From: Pseudorhodoferax aquiterrae
GTDB lineage: Bacteria > Pseudomonadota > Gammaproteobacteria > Burkholderiales > Burkholderiaceae_C
Length of the DNA: 64,000 nt
Assembly: GCF_014652235.1 (NCBI RefSeq)
Contig: NZ_BMYK01000006.1
Coordinates: 62,001 to 126,000 of the forward strand
Direction: 5' to 3'
Shown here: positions 46,714 to 55,936 of the stretch, in pieces
Position numbering within the stretch: the first letter of the stretch is position 1
How the letters are laid out: the number at the start of each line of letters is the position of its first letter
Program-made: the position numbers and the translations under genes
Notes under the pieces: generated by a model
Told to the model about the DNA's origin: nothing
What the model saw: the letters and a program-made list of their open reading frames with translations, nothing else
Database searches by the model: none

Positions 46714-48597
46714 ATGAACGCACCCACGATGCAGGGACTGAACATCAATCCCCCGGCATATGTGAAGAACGCCAAGCTGATCGCCTGGATCGCCGACATC
46801 GCTGCGCTGACGCAGCCGGCCGACATCTACTGGTGCGACGGCAGCGACGCCGAATACCAGCGCCTGTGCCAGCAGCTGGTCGATGCCGGCACATTCAAGA
46901 AGCTCAACCCGGCCAAGCGCCCGAACTCTTTCCTGGCCCTGTCCGATCCGTCGGATGTCGCCCGCGTGGAAGACCGCACCTTCATCTGCACCGACAAGAA
47001 GGAAGACGCCGGCCCGACCAACAACTGGACCGCCCCGGCCGAGATGCGCGCCCTGCTGCAGACCGGCGAGAACGCGCTGTTCAAGGGCGCCATGAAGGGC
47101 CGCACCATGTACGTGGTGCCCTTCAGCATGGGCCCGCTGGGTTCGGACATCGCCCACATCGGCGTGGAACTGTCCGACAGCCCCTACGTGGCCGTGAACA
47201 TGAAGACCATGACGCGCATGGGCAAGGCCGTCTACGACGTGCTGGGCGTGGACGGCGACTTCGTGCCCTGCGTGCACACCGTGGGCGCCCCGCTGGAGCC
47301 CGGCCAGGCCGACGTGAAGTGGCCCTGCAACAAGACCAAGTACATCGTGCACTACCCCGCCACGCGCGAGATCTGGTCGTACGGCTCGGGCTACGGCGGC
47401 AACGCGCTGCTGGGCAAGAAGTGCTTCGCGCTGCGCATCGCCTCCACCATGGGACGCGACCAGGGCTGGCTGGCCGAGCACATGCTGATCCTGGGCGTGA
47501 CCAAGCCCGACGGCAAGAAGTACCACGTGGCCGCGGCCTTCCCGAGTGCCTGCGGCAAGACCAATTTCTCCATGCTGGTGCCGCCCGCGGGCTTCGAAGG
47601 CTGGAAGGTCACGACCATCGGCGACGACATCGCCTGGATCAAGCCCCAGGCCGACGGCTCGCTGCGCGCGATCAACCCCGAGGCCGGCTACTTCGGCGTG
47701 GCCCCGGGCACGAACTACAAGACCAACCCCAACTGCATGCGCAGCCTGGACAAGAACGTGATCTTCACGAACGTGGCGCTCACGGACGACGGCGACGTCT
47801 GGTGGGAAGGCATGGAAGACGACGTGCCGGGCAAGCAACTGCCCGCCCACCTGATCGACTGGCAGGGCAAGGACTGGACGCCGCAGATCGCCAAGGAAAC
47901 CGGCGCCAAGGCCGCGCATCCGAACGCGCGTTTCACGGTGGCCGCCACCAACAACCCTGCACTCGACCCGGCCTGGGACGACCCCAAGGGCGTGAAGATC
48001 GACGCCTTCATCTTCGGCGGCCGCCGTTCGACCACGGTGCCGCTCGTGACCGAGGCACGCAACTGGAACGAAGGCGTCTACATGGCCGCCACCATGGGCT
48101 CGGAAACCACGGCCGCGGCCTTCGGCCAGCAGGGCGTGGTGCGCCGCGACCCGTTCGCGATGCTGCCCTTCATGGGTTACAACATGAGCGACTACTTCCA
48201 GCACTGGCTGAACCTGGGCGCCAAGCTGCAGCAGTCCGGTGCCACGCTGCCGCGCATCTACACCACCAACTGGTTCCGCAAGGGTGCCGACGGCAAGTTC
48301 GTCTGGCCCGGCTACGGCGAGAACATGCGCGTGCTGAAGTGGATGATCGACCGCCTGGAAGGCCAGGCCCAGGGTGGCCAGGAGCACGTGTTCGGCGTGA
48401 GCCCGTCCTATGAACAACTCAACTGGACTGGCCTCGACTTCAGCGCCGAGCAGTTCCAGACCGTGACCAGCATCGACAAGGCTGCCTGGCAAGCCGAGCT
48501 CAAGCTGCACGAAGAGCTGTTCACGCAGCTGGCCTACCACCTGCCCAAGGAGATGGGCGAGATCAAGCAGCAGATCGAAAAGCGTCTGGCGGCCTGA
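46714..48597 (+). CDS. pckG: phosphoenolpyruvate carboxykinase (GTP)
   Basis: 627 residues. GTP-type P-loop [17 protein letters not shown] (about 276-292), the active-site cysteine in the same loop, [28 protein letters not shown], and the guanine-binding [26 protein letters not shown] near the C terminus. It converts oxaloacetate to PEP for gluconeogenesis. It is monocistronic and closes with a strong terminator. The long A+T-rich leader suggests regulated expression. Confidence 0.97.
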   Translation: MNAPTMQGLNINPPAYVKNAKLIAWIADIAALTQPADIYWCDGSDAEYQRLCQQLVDAGTFKKLNPAKRPNSFLALSDPSDVARVEDRTFICTDKKEDAGPTNNWTAPAEMRALLQTGENALFKGAMKGRTMYVVPFSMGPLGSDIAHIGVELSDSPYVAVNMKTMTRMGKAVYDVLGVDGDFVPCVHTVGAPLEPGQADVKWPCNKTKYIVHYPATREIWSYGSGYGGNALLGKKCFALRIASTMGRDQGWLAEHMLILGVTKPDGKKYHVAAAFPSACGKTNFSMLVPPAGFEGWKVTTIGDDIAWIKPQADGSLRAINPEAGYFGVAPGTNYKTNPNCMRSLDKNVIFTNVALTDDGDVWWEGMEDDVPGKQLPAHLIDWQGKDWTPQIAKETGAKAAHPNARFTVAATNNPALDPAWDDPKGVKIDAFIFGGRRSTTVPLVTEARNWNEGVYMAATMGSETTAAAFGQQGVVRRDPFAMLPFMGYNMSDYFQHWLNLGAKLQQSGATLPRIYTTNWFRKGADGKFVWPGYGENMRVLKWMIDRLEGQAQGGQEHVFGVSPSYEQLNWTGLDFSAEQFQTVTSIDKAAWQAELKLHEELFTQLAYHLPKEMGEIKQQIEKRLAA

Positions 48598-48623
48598 GCC
48601 GACACCGTTGCCCGATGAACGAA

Positions 48624-48646
48624 GCCACCTTGCGAGGTGGCTTTTT
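48624..48646 (+). terminator. intrinsic terminator of pckG
   Basis: GCCACCT-TGCG-AGGTGGC followed by TTTTT, 27 bp after the pckG stop. Confidence 0.9.
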
Positions 48647-48658
48647 CATGGGCGCGCG

Positions 48659-49885
48659 CTATGCGGTCTGGCGCCGCCGCAGCACGAGGCCAACGGCCGT
48701 CAGCGCGGCGAACAGCGCGCCGCAGGCGAAGGTGCCCTCGAAGCCCACGAGGTCCCAGAGCGCGCCGGCGATCACGCTGGCCAGCAACAGGGCCACGCCC
48801 GTCAGCAGGTTGTACATGCCGAAGGCCGTGCCGCGCAGGTCGGCCGGCGCGCTGTCGGCGATGAGCGTGTTGAACACGCCCTGCGTGAAACCCATGTGCA
48901 GGCCCCAGAGCAGCACGCCCAGTCCCAGCCCCCACAGGCCCGGCACGAAGGCCAGCACGAGGTCGGCAGCGACCAGCAGCGCCAGGCCGGCGAGCAGCAC
49001 GTCCTGGCGCGGCCGGCGGTCCGACAGCACCCCGGCCGGGTAGGCCGACAGCGCGTAAGCCACGCCCATCAGCACCAGCACGGCCGGCGCCCACATCGGC
49101 GCCAGGCCGACCGCCTGGGCACGCAGGATCAGGAAGGCCTCGCTGAAGCGCGCCAGCGTGAAGACCAGGCCGATGCCGACCACCCACCAGTAGGACCGCC
49201 CCAGGCGCACGAGCTCGCTCCTGCGCAGCGGCAGCTTGCGCGGCCGCGTGGCCTCAGGCAGCTTGGGCTCGCGCACGAACACCACGAGCACGGCCACCGC
49301 CACGAAGGCCGGCAGCACGGCCAGCCAGAACACCCGCTGGTAGTTGTTCGCCGTCCACCACATCAGGCCCATGGCCAGCAGCGGGCCCGTGAAGGCGCCG
49401 ATGGTGTCCAGCGTCTGGCGCAGGCCATAGGCCGTGCCACGCAGTTCGGGCGGCGTCACGTCGGCCACGAGCGCATCGCGCGGCGCCCCGCGGATGCCTT
49501 TGCCGATGCGGTCCACGAAGCGTGCGCCCACCAGCCAATCCAGCGTGCCGGCCAGCGGGAACACCGGCTTGGTCAACGCGCCCAGCCCGTAGCCGAGCAC
49601 GGCCAGCAGCTTGCGCTTGCCGAAGCGGTCGCTGATGGCGCCCGAGAACACCTTGACGATGGAAGCGGTGGCTTCGGCAATGCCTTCGATCAGGCCGACG
49701 GCCAGTACCGAGGTGCCGAGCACGCCCACCATGTAGAGCGGCAACAGGGCGTGGACCATCTCGGAGGAGATGTCCATGAACATGGAGACGAAGCCCAGCG
49801 CCCAGACGCTGCGGGGTACGGCACGCGCGCCGCGGGCTGGCGTCAGGCGGGTGCCTGATTCAACGGCTTTCGTCATGGGCGTCAT
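48659..49885 (-). CDS. MFS transporter
   Basis: 408 residues, twelve predicted membrane segments. MFMDISSEMVHALLPLYMVGVLG starts helix 1, ISDRFGKRKLLAVLGYGLGALTKP is the A-loop signature, and DRIGKGIRGAPRDALVADVTPPELRGTAYGLRQ is a strongly conserved stretch of a bacterial MFS group of unknown substrate (often annotated as multidrug or sugar efflux). It stands alone, convergent with pckG. The real start could be one of several ATGs in the first five codons. Confidence 0.85.
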   Translation of the reverse strand: MTPMTKAVESGTRLTPARGARAVPRSVWALGFVSMFMDISSEMVHALLPLYMVGVLGTSVLAVGLIEGIAEATASIVKVFSGAISDRFGKRKLLAVLGYGLGALTKPVFPLAGTLDWLVGARFVDRIGKGIRGAPRDALVADVTPPELRGTAYGLRQTLDTIGAFTGPLLAMGLMWWTANNYQRVFWLAVLPAFVAVAVLVVFVREPKLPEATRPRKLPLRRSELVRLGRSYWWVVGIGLVFTLARFSEAFLILRAQAVGLAPMWAPAVLVLMGVAYALSAYPAGVLSDRRPRQDVLLAGLALLVAADLVLAFVPGLWGLGLGVLLWGLHMGFTQGVFNTLIADSAPADLRGTAFGMYNLLTGVALLLASVIAGALWDLVGFEGTFACGALFAALTAVGLVLRRRQTA

Positions 49886-49938
49886 ACGGTAGCTTGGTCG
49901 AGTCCATGATTCAGCCGATTGTGCGGCGACCGTTCATG

Positions 49939-49961
49939 AAAAAAGCCACCGCGAGGGTGGC
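49939..49961 (-). terminator. intrinsic terminator of the 50003-50710 gene
   Basis: Minus strand: GCCACC-CTCGC-GGTGGC followed by six T residues, 42 bp after the stop of the 2TM protein gene. Confidence 0.82.
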
Positions 49962-50002
49962 TTCGAAAGGTTTCCCGGCGCGGCCGGGGCGGGCGCGCTG
50001 GC

Positions 50003-50710
50003 TCAGAAGTAGTAGCTGCGACGGGCGCCCATCGCGTGGGCAGCGTCGCGCAACGCGTTGCTGGCGCTGTCGCCGCGCAACAGGGTCTGCGTCTGGGCGG
50101 GCACCGACTCGGCGCGGGTGGCGGCGGCCCGCAGCTCGGCCAGCATGCGCGGGTCTTCATGGGCTGCGGCCAGGAAGGCCACGTCGGCGCGCGCCTTCTG
50201 CACGTCGCGGTACCAGCCCTGCACGACTTCACGCAGGCTGATGCGGGCCGGGGCCTCGGCGGCACGCAGGGCGGCGGCGATGCGCGGGGCGGCCAGTTCG
50301 CTGCGCGACACGGCGGCCTTCAGGTCGGCCATCACGCGGGCATCGGTCTGGGCGGTGGCCCACAGGCGTTCGTCGGCGCGCTCACGGGCCACGCGTTGCG
50401 ACCACGCGTCCAGGCGCTGCACCAGTGCGGTGGCCAGGCGACGGGCCGGGGTGGCGAACAGGGCCAGTGCGGCGAAGGCCACCAGCCACAGCACGACCCA
50501 GGCAGCCATCAGGCGGCCGCCGGCCCAGCTGTCGACCATGCGGTCGGCCAGCACGAGCAGTGCGGACACCACGGCGGCCAGCAGAAGCGCGGCGATGCCG
50601 CGGGTGCCGTCGAAACCCTGGCGCAGGCGGCTTGCGGCCTCGATCACCGCTTCGGCGCGGGCGACGCCGGGGTGTTGTTGGGGATGGTCGATGTGAACGA
50701 AGCTGGTCAT
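50003..50710 (-). CDS. hypothetical protein with two membrane segments and helical tail
   Basis: 235 residues from ATG 50710 (ribosome site AAAGGA). After about 40 polar residues come two membrane helices (ALLLAAVVSALLVLADRMV and LMAAWVVLWLVAFAALALFA), then about 140 residues rich in Ala, Arg and Glu that are predicted helical, ending MGARRSYYF. No family recognised. Its promoter shares an unusual element with the small gene at 51830-52036, so both may belong to one regulon with the LysR gene between them. Confidence 0.7.
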   Translation of the reverse strand: MTSFVHIDHPQQHPGVARAEAVIEAASRLRQGFDGTRGIAALLLAAVVSALLVLADRMVDSWAGGRLMAAWVVLWLVAFAALALFATPARRLATALVQRLDAWSQRVARERADERLWATAQTDARVMADLKAAVSRSELAAPRIAAALRAAEAPARISLREVVQGWYRDVQKARADVAFLAAAHEDPRMLAELRAAATRAESVPAQTQTLLRGDSASNALRDAAHAMGARRSYYF

Positions 50711-50756
50711 GGTGTTTTTCCTTTCGACGCCGCGTGGTGGGCGTGTCATGGTGTGA

Positions 50757-50785
50757 ATACTAGGGTTTGCCCTAGTGATCTTCAA
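50757..50785 (-). promoter_or_regulatory. promoter with AGGGTTNNCCCTAG element (copy 1)
   Basis: Minus strand: TTGAAG (50780-50785), 17 bp, TAGTAT (50757-50762). The spacer holds most of the perfect repeat ACTAGGG-TTTG-CCCTAGT (50759-50776). It lies 47 bp before the ATG of the 2TM protein and faces the divergent LysR gene. Confidence 0.65.
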
Positions 50786-50862
50786 CTTTATATTGATGAT
50801 GCTGGACATTCACCTCGGTGATGAATAGAGTCGCATGCCGACTTTTTGCACGCCCAAGGCCC

Positions 50863-51819
50863 ATGGCACCACCGAATTTCCGCACGCTGGATCTGAACCT
50901 GTTGCGTGTATTCGACGAGGTGCTGGCCGAGCGCAGCCTCACGCGTGCGGCGCGCAATCTCTCTCTGACGCAGCCCGCCGTGAGCAACGCCATCCAGCGG
51001 CTGCGCGACGCACTAGGCGACGAACTGGTGCAGCGCAGCGGCCAGGGCATCGAGCCCACGCCGCGCGCCATGGCGTTGTGGCCGGCCGTGCGCGAAGCCT
51101 TGCGGCAGTTGCAGGCCTCGCTGGCACCCAGCAACTTCGACCCGTTGTCGGCTGACAACACTTTCGTGTTGGCGATGGCCGACGCGACCGCCGCCATGCT
51201 GGTGCCCGGGCTGGTGGACATCCTCGAAGAAGAGGCGCCCGGCATCTCGCTGCGCGTGGTGCCGCTGACCACGCGCGACCCGCGCCGGTTGCTGGACGAC
51301 GAGACGGCCGATCTGGCCGTGGGCTTCTTCCCGGCCGTGCTGGCCGACCTGACGGCGCGGGCCCAGGTCGGCAAGGCCGTGCCCTTCGAGCACCAGCGCC
51401 TGTACGACAGCGAATACGTGTGCGTGATGCGGCGCGACCATCCGCTGGCCGGCGGCCCGCTCACGCTGAACCAGTTCTGCGCCGCGCGCCATCTGCTGGT
51501 CAGCTTCTCGGGCCGGCCCTATGGCTTCATCGACGAATCGCTGGCATTGCTCAAGCGCGAACGCCGCGTGGTGCTGACGGTCAACCAGTTCTTCACGGCC
51601 GGCCGCGTGGTGGCCAACTCCAACCTGCTGACGGTGTTGCCGCGGCACTTCGTCGACGCCACGGGCATCGCCGAGCAGCTCGTGCACCAGGATCTGCCGT
51701 TCGATGTGGCGGCCGTGCACGTGGCCGCGCTATGGCACCGCCGCACCGACCTGCAGAGCCACCACCAGTGGCTGCGCCAGGCCGTCGTGCGCGCGGCCGA
51801 ACAGGCTTTTGCGCTGTGA
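50863..51819 (+). CDS. LysR-family transcriptional regulator
   Basis: 318 residues from ATG 50863; earlier starts at 50818-50821 would add 14-15 residues. HTH: LNLLRVFDEVLAERSLTRAARNLSLTQPAVSNAIQRLRDAL (residues 10-50). The periplasmic-binding-like effector domain follows, with FVLAMADATAAMLVPGLV. The DLNLLRVFD start and the effector domain match the NodD/SyrM-like LysR branch. Divergent from the 2TM gene across a region with an inverted repeat resembling T-N11-A sites. Confidence 0.88.
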   Translation: MAPPNFRTLDLNLLRVFDEVLAERSLTRAARNLSLTQPAVSNAIQRLRDALGDELVQRSGQGIEPTPRAMALWPAVREALRQLQASLAPSNFDPLSADNTFVLAMADATAAMLVPGLVDILEEEAPGISLRVVPLTTRDPRRLLDDETADLAVGFFPAVLADLTARAQVGKAVPFEHQRLYDSEYVCVMRRDHPLAGGPLTLNQFCAARHLLVSFSGRPYGFIDESLALLKRERRVVLTVNQFFTAGRVVANSNLLTVLPRHFVDATGIAEQLVHQDLPFDVAAVHVAALWHRRTDLQSHHQWLRQAVVRAAEQAFAL

Positions 51820-51829
51820 AGCCGGCGCG

Positions 51830-52036
51830 TCAGCGCACCACGCTGAGCCAGGCCTGCGCGGCGCTGCGCAGGCGGCGTGCCTCGTGCGGGTCGTGCCCGG
51901 CGAGGTTGTCCGCGCTCTCCAGCAGCGCGAAGGCGACTTCGCGGGCGGCGCCATCACGGGCGCCCTGGTGGGCAGAGGCTGCGGCGGAAGCGGTCCACCC
52001 TTGGTAAACGCGGGCGAACCAGGAAACGATCAACAT
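51830..52036 (-). CDS. small helical protein sharing a promoter motif with the 2TM gene
   Basis: 68 residues: MLIVSWFARVYQGWTASAAA, then an acidic/basic helical middle (REVAFALLESADNLAGHDPHEARRLRSAAQAWL). No domain recognised. Support comes from a good upstream promoter at 52078-52105 carrying the same 14-bp element at nearly the same distance (about 47 nt) as the 2TM gene. It is tail-to-tail with the LysR gene (10 bp). The ribosome site is weak. Confidence 0.6.
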   Translation of the reverse strand: MLIVSWFARVYQGWTASAAASAHQGARDGAAREVAFALLESADNLAGHDPHEARRLRSAAQAWLSVVR

Positions 52037-52077
52037 ACAAACACCGCTTGTGGCGGTCCAAAGTTCAGGGTGAGTGA

Positions 52078-52105
52078 AGAATAAGGGTTATCCCTAGGGT
52101 TGCAA
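52078..52105 (-). promoter_or_regulatory. promoter with AGGGTTNNCCCTAG element (copy 2)
   Basis: Minus strand: TTGCAA (52100-52105), 16 bp, TATTCT (52078-52083). The spacer is filled by the plus-strand sequence AGGGTTATCCCTAG (52084-52097), which matches copy 1 at 12 of 14 positions. Confidence 0.65.
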
Positions 52106-52164
52106 GAGCAGGCCCATGCAGTTCACGCATAACCCTTGCATGGCACCGCACGGATCCAGATTCC

Positions 52165-52992
52165 ATGAAATTCCAGCTGCTTTCCGACCTGCACCTCGAA
52201 GTGCACACTGACTTCGTGCCCGAGCCTGTGGCGGGTGCCGATGCGCTGATCCTCGCAGGCGACGTCGGCTCCTACCAGACTGGTTCGCGCATGGCCGATG
52301 CGGACTTCGGCCTGCGTCTGTTCGCCGACTGGCCGGTGCCGGTGTACTACGTGCCGGGCAACCACGAGTACGACATGCTGGACGTGGACGCCACGGCCCT
52401 GCGCCTGCGCGAGACCTGCGAGCGCCTGGGCCTGCGCTGGCTCGACCGGACCGTGATCGAGTTGCCCGGCGCGGCCGCCGACGGCAGCGCACTGCGCCTG
52501 GTCGGCACCACGCTGTGGACCGACTACGACGCGATCGGCCCGGCCGGGCGCGGCGGAGAGTTCTCGCTGGCGGAGCAGTTGAAGGCCCGGCACAAGGCCT
52601 TCCGCGCTGCCGACCACTACCTGCGCCGGACGGGCACCACGCGCCACGGCCAGCCCTGGCTGGCGGCCGAGATGCGCGAGGAGGGCCTGGCCTGCCAGCA
52701 ATGGCTGCGCGCCGCGCTGGCCACGCCCTTCGACGGCACCACCGTGGTGGTCACCCATTTCGCCCCCAGCCTGCACAGCGCCGACCCGCGTTACGGCCTC
52801 ACGCCCGGCACCGCGGGCTTTTGCAACGCGCTGGACGCGCTGCTGCCCCACGCCCGGCTCTGGCTGCACGGGCACCTGCATGCGCCCAGCGACTATGTGC
52901 ACCGGGGCTGCCGCGTCGTCGCCAATCCGCTGGGCTATGCGAAGAACGGCGAGCAGGCGGGTTTTCGTCCCCACCTGCTGGTGGAAGTCTGA
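52165..52992 (+). CDS. metallophosphoesterase (calcineurin-like)
   Basis: 275 residues. Metal-site motifs in order: SDLHLE (Asp8, His10), LAGDVGS (Asp), YYVPGNHEYD (Asn, His), VVTHFAPS (His) and WLHGHLHAPSD (His-His). This is the UDP-2,3-diacylglucosamine/Icc-like group, but the substrate is not evident. Start ATG 52165 follows 68 bp after the shared promoter element, so divergent control with the small gene is possible. Confidence 0.88.
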   Translation: MKFQLLSDLHLEVHTDFVPEPVAGADALILAGDVGSYQTGSRMADADFGLRLFADWPVPVYYVPGNHEYDMLDVDATALRLRETCERLGLRWLDRTVIELPGAAADGSALRLVGTTLWTDYDAIGPAGRGGEFSLAEQLKARHKAFRAADHYLRRTGTTRHGQPWLAAEMREEGLACQQWLRAALATPFDGTTVVVTHFAPSLHSADPRYGLTPGTAGFCNALDALLPHARLWLHGHLHAPSDYVHRGCRVVANPLGYAKNGEQAGFRPHLLVEV

Positions 52993-53108
52993 CAACGCGA
53001 AGCAATCCGACGCAACCGCTTACGTTTGGAAATCACCCGGCACAGCCAGGGTTGTCGCGCGGACGTTATCTTGCGGTCACCCCCCTCGTCGCGCACAGGA
53101 GCCACCGT

Positions 53109-53645
53109 ATGAAAAGCGTCTGGTCCCCTACCCTGGCATGGTGTCTTGCTGTCGTGGCGGCTGTGCTGCTCGCCGTGGCGGCACCCACGGAATCCAGCGT
53201 GATGGGCCGTCTGCCGAGCCTGCAGGCGCGCCAGCTCGACCAGCAGCCATTGGCCCTGCCCGAAGGCCTGGGCGCCGAACGCACGCTGGCCTTCATCAGC
53301 TTCCACCGCGACCAGCGTCCCGCCGTCGACAGCTGGATCCAGGGCCTGCAGCTCAGTGGCGATGCCTCCGTGCGCTGGCTGCGCATGGTGGTCCTCAACG
53401 ACCCCGGCGACGCCGCCGAGCGCAGCCTGATCGAGAACCGGCTGCGCGAGCGCTACGCCCAGGAGAAGGCGGCCGTGGTGCCGGTGTTCACCGACCGCAA
53501 CGCCTTCGCACGTTCGACCGGCCTGTCGGGCGTGGAGCAGCCGCATGTGGTGGTGCTGAACCGCCGCGGCGAAGTGCTGGCCCGCGTCGAAGGCCCGTTC
53601 CACCCCGAGAAGGCGCGTGCGCTGCGCGCCACGCTGGACGAGTAA
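53109..53645 (+). CDS. exported thioredoxin-like hypothetical protein
   Basis: 178 residues from ATG 53109. Signal peptide or anchor MKSVWSPTLAWCLAVVAAVLLAVAAP. The mature part resembles a YtfJ/ATP10-like thioredoxin fold: LPEGLGAERTLAFISFHRDQRPAVDSWIQGLQ, then WLRMVVLNDPGD and VVVLNRRGEVLARVEGPF. There is no CxxC, so it is not a classical disulfide oxidoreductase. No better family is evident. It ends 1 bp from the stop of the convergent LysR gene. Confidence 0.68.
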   Translation: MKSVWSPTLAWCLAVVAAVLLAVAAPTESSVMGRLPSLQARQLDQQPLALPEGLGAERTLAFISFHRDQRPAVDSWIQGLQLSGDASVRWLRMVVLNDPGDAAERSLIENRLRERYAQEKAAVVPVFTDRNAFARSTGLSGVEQPHVVVLNRRGEVLARVEGPFHPEKARALRATLDE

Positions 53646-53646
53646 G

Positions 53647-54546
53647 TCAGTCCAGCACCGCGCGCGCGGCGTTCGTCAGCGCCGCGCTGAGTCCGTCCAG
53701 CACCTCGGACTCCAGATTCCAGCAATGCCAGTACAGCGCCACGCGCTCGGCGTGGCCTGGCGCGATGTCGACCAGCTCGCCCGCCGCCAGCAGCCCGCGC
53801 ACCAGCAGCTCGGGCACCACGCTGGCACCCCAGCCGGCCAGCACGGCGCGCACCTGGCCTTCCGAACTGGGCACGAAGAGCTGGTTCAGCGCCAGCCGCG
53901 GCAGGCCCAGCCGGCGCGAGACGAACTCGCGCTGCATGTCGTCCTTGCGGTTGAAGGCCACGAAGGGCACCTGGTGGAAGTTGTGCGGCGTCAGTTCGCC
54001 ACCCAGGCGCTGCCGCGCAAACGCCGGCGCGGCCACGGCCACGTAGCGCATCGCGCCCAGCGGCACCATGCGGCATCCGCGCAAGGCCTGGTCCAGCGTG
54101 GTCACGCAGCCCAGCACCTGGCCCTCGCGCAGCCATTCCTGCGTGAAGTCCTGGTCGTCCGCGATGATTTCGAGCGGCAGGCCCTGCGCCACAGGCTCCT
54201 GTAGCGCCGGCAGCACCCAGGTGGCGATGCTGTCCGCATTCACCGCCACGGCCACGCGTTCCTGCTCGCGCAGCCGGCCGCCGGCCTGCGGCGCGAAGGC
54301 GCGCATGTCGCGGTCCAGGTCCGCGCGCAGCAGGCGCAGCTGGCGCGTGTGCTTGAGCAGCAGCTGCCCGGCCGGCGTGGCCTTGAGCGGGCGCCGCACC
54401 AGCAGCACGGTGCCGGCCTGTGCCTCCAGCGCCTGCAGGCGTTGCGAGACCGCCGACTGCGTGATGTGCAGGCGCTGCGCGGCACGCTCGAAGCCGCCTT
54501 CCTCGACGATGGCGGCCAGGCATTCCAGCGCATCGGGATCGAACAT
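53647..54546 (-). CDS. LysR-family regulator, ArgP/IciA-like
   Basis: 299 residues from ATG 54546 (MFDPDALECLAAIVEEGGFERAAQRLHITQSAVSQRLQALE), the layout of ArgP-type LysR proteins. Effector domain contains VLGCVTTLDQALRGCRMVPLGAMRYVAVA, also ArgP-like. ArgP normally drives the arginine exporter ArgO/LysE; here the divergent gene is an MFS transporter instead, so it may control that. An ATG 6 bp upstream is also possible. Confidence 0.82.
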   Translation of the reverse strand: MFDPDALECLAAIVEEGGFERAAQRLHITQSAVSQRLQALEAQAGTVLLVRRPLKATPAGQLLLKHTRQLRLLRADLDRDMRAFAPQAGGRLREQERVAVAVNADSIATWVLPALQEPVAQGLPLEIIADDQDFTQEWLREGQVLGCVTTLDQALRGCRMVPLGAMRYVAVAAPAFARQRLGGELTPHNFHQVPFVAFNRKDDMQREFVSRRLGLPRLALNQLFVPSSEGQVRAVLAGWGASVVPELLVRGLLAAGELVDIAPGHAERVALYWHCWNLESEVLDGLSAALTNAARAVLD

Positions 54547-54610
54547 GTGCATGGGCGCGATGGTATGGTCAGCGCCACCACAAGAGGAGACGGCGCGCCG
54601 CGCCACACCG

Positions 54611-55840
54611 ATGAAGATCTTCTACGGCTGGCGCATGGTCGGCGCGGGCGGCGGCCTGCAATTCCTGCAGGCCATGCTGCTGCAGCAGGCCTTCGGTGCC
54701 TATGTCGCCGTGCTGGCCGAAGAGCGCGGCTGGAGCAAGACCACGCTGTCGGGCGCTGCGGCCATGCAGTCGGCCGAGTCGGCGCTGCTGGGCCCGGCGC
54801 TGGGCTGGCTGGTGGACCGGATTGGCCCGCGCGCCATGATCCGCGCCGGCGTGCTGGCCTTCGGCCTGGGCTTCATGCTGCTCAGCCGCATCGACAGCGT
54901 GGCCGGCTTCTACATGGCCGTCGCCGTGATCGCCATCGGCACCAGCCTGTCGGGCTACTTCCCGATCAACGTCGCGGTGATCCGCTGGTTCGCGCGCAAG
55001 CGCGCGCGGGCCCTCTCCGCCATGAACCTGGGGATGGCCATGGGCGGGCTGTTCGTGCCCATCGTGGCCTGGTCCCTCGTGGCCAACGGCTGGCGCGGCA
55101 CGGCCTTCGCCTCGGGCGTGCTGGCCATCGTGCTCGGCTGGCCGCTGGCCTCGATGTTCCGCAGCCGGCCCGAGGACCACGGCGCCACCGTCGATGGCGA
55201 CCCCGCTCCGCCAGCGCCGACCGCAGGCGGGCCGGCCACGCCCGCCGTGGCGCCGCAGCGCGAGTTCACCGCACGCGAGGCGCTGCGCACGCGCGCCTTC
55301 TGGCTGCTGGGCCTGGGCCACGGCTTCGCGCTGCTCGTCGTCACGGCCGTCAACGTGCACGCCATCAGCCACATGAAGGAAGGGCTGGGCTACAGCGTGG
55401 CGCAGGCCGCGCTGGTGGTCACGCTGTTGACCGGCGCGCAGATCGGCGGCGTGCTGCTGGGCTGGCTGATCGGCGACCGCTACGACAAGCGCTACCTCTC
55501 GGCCGGCTGCATGCTGGCCCATGGCGTGGCGCTGCTGCTGCTGACCTATGGCCACCATGCCACGGCCATGGTGGCGGCCTTCGCGGTGCTGCACGGCGCG
55601 GCCTGGGGCCTGCGCGGCCCGCTCATGCAGGCCATCCGCGCCGACTACTTCGGCCGCAATGCGATCGGCATGATCCTGGGCCTGTCCACGCTGATCATCG
55701 CGGTGGGCCAGGTCGCAGGGCCGCTGGTGGCCGGCGTGCTGGTCGACCTGACGGGCAACTACCGCGCCGGCTTCACGGTGCTGGCCCTGCTGGCGGCCAG
55801 CGGCTCGCTGCTGTTCCTGCTCGCACGCAAGCCCGCCTGA
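54611..55840 (+). CDS. MFS transporter (monocarboxylate/oxalate-formate-like)
   Basis: 409 residues. Twelve membrane segments; FYGWRMVGAGGGLQFLQAMLLQQAFGAYV is the N-terminal signature of the MCT/OxlT-like group, and GWLVDRIGPRAMIRAG is the A-loop. A long Pro/Ala-rich cytoplasmic loop (near DGDPAPPAPTAGG) separates the two halves. It probably moves a small carboxylate. Divergent from the ArgP-like regulator with 64 bp between, suggesting control by it. Confidence 0.82.
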   Translation: MKIFYGWRMVGAGGGLQFLQAMLLQQAFGAYVAVLAEERGWSKTTLSGAAAMQSAESALLGPALGWLVDRIGPRAMIRAGVLAFGLGFMLLSRIDSVAGFYMAVAVIAIGTSLSGYFPINVAVIRWFARKRARALSAMNLGMAMGGLFVPIVAWSLVANGWRGTAFASGVLAIVLGWPLASMFRSRPEDHGATVDGDPAPPAPTAGGPATPAVAPQREFTAREALRTRAFWLLGLGHGFALLVVTAVNVHAISHMKEGLGYSVAQAALVVTLLTGAQIGGVLLGWLIGDRYDKRYLSAGCMLAHGVALLLLTYGHHATAMVAAFAVLHGAAWGLRGPLMQAIRADYFGRNAIGMILGLSTLIIAVGQVAGPLVAGVLVDLTGNYRAGFTVLALLAASGSLLFLLARKPA

Positions 55841-55936
55841 GCCTGTCCCCCAGGCGTCGCGGGCATGGTGCGGGCCGCAGGCAGGGTCGGGACCGGCCTC
55901 CTAAAATTTCGCATTGCCAGCCGATCCGCCAGCGCC

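Noticed and set aside
42493-48540. A 2015-codon open frame on the minus strand running across threonine ammonia-lyase and pckG
   Set aside because: Its first part is the real AAA+ gene; the extension upstream is antisense to two certain genes and has the Asp/His/Ala/Gly/Val-rich composition typical of G+C-rich shadow frames.
53647-54546. True ArgP controlling an arginine exporter
   Set aside because: No ArgO/LysE gene is adjacent; the divergent gene is an MFS carrier, so only an ArgP-like call is made.
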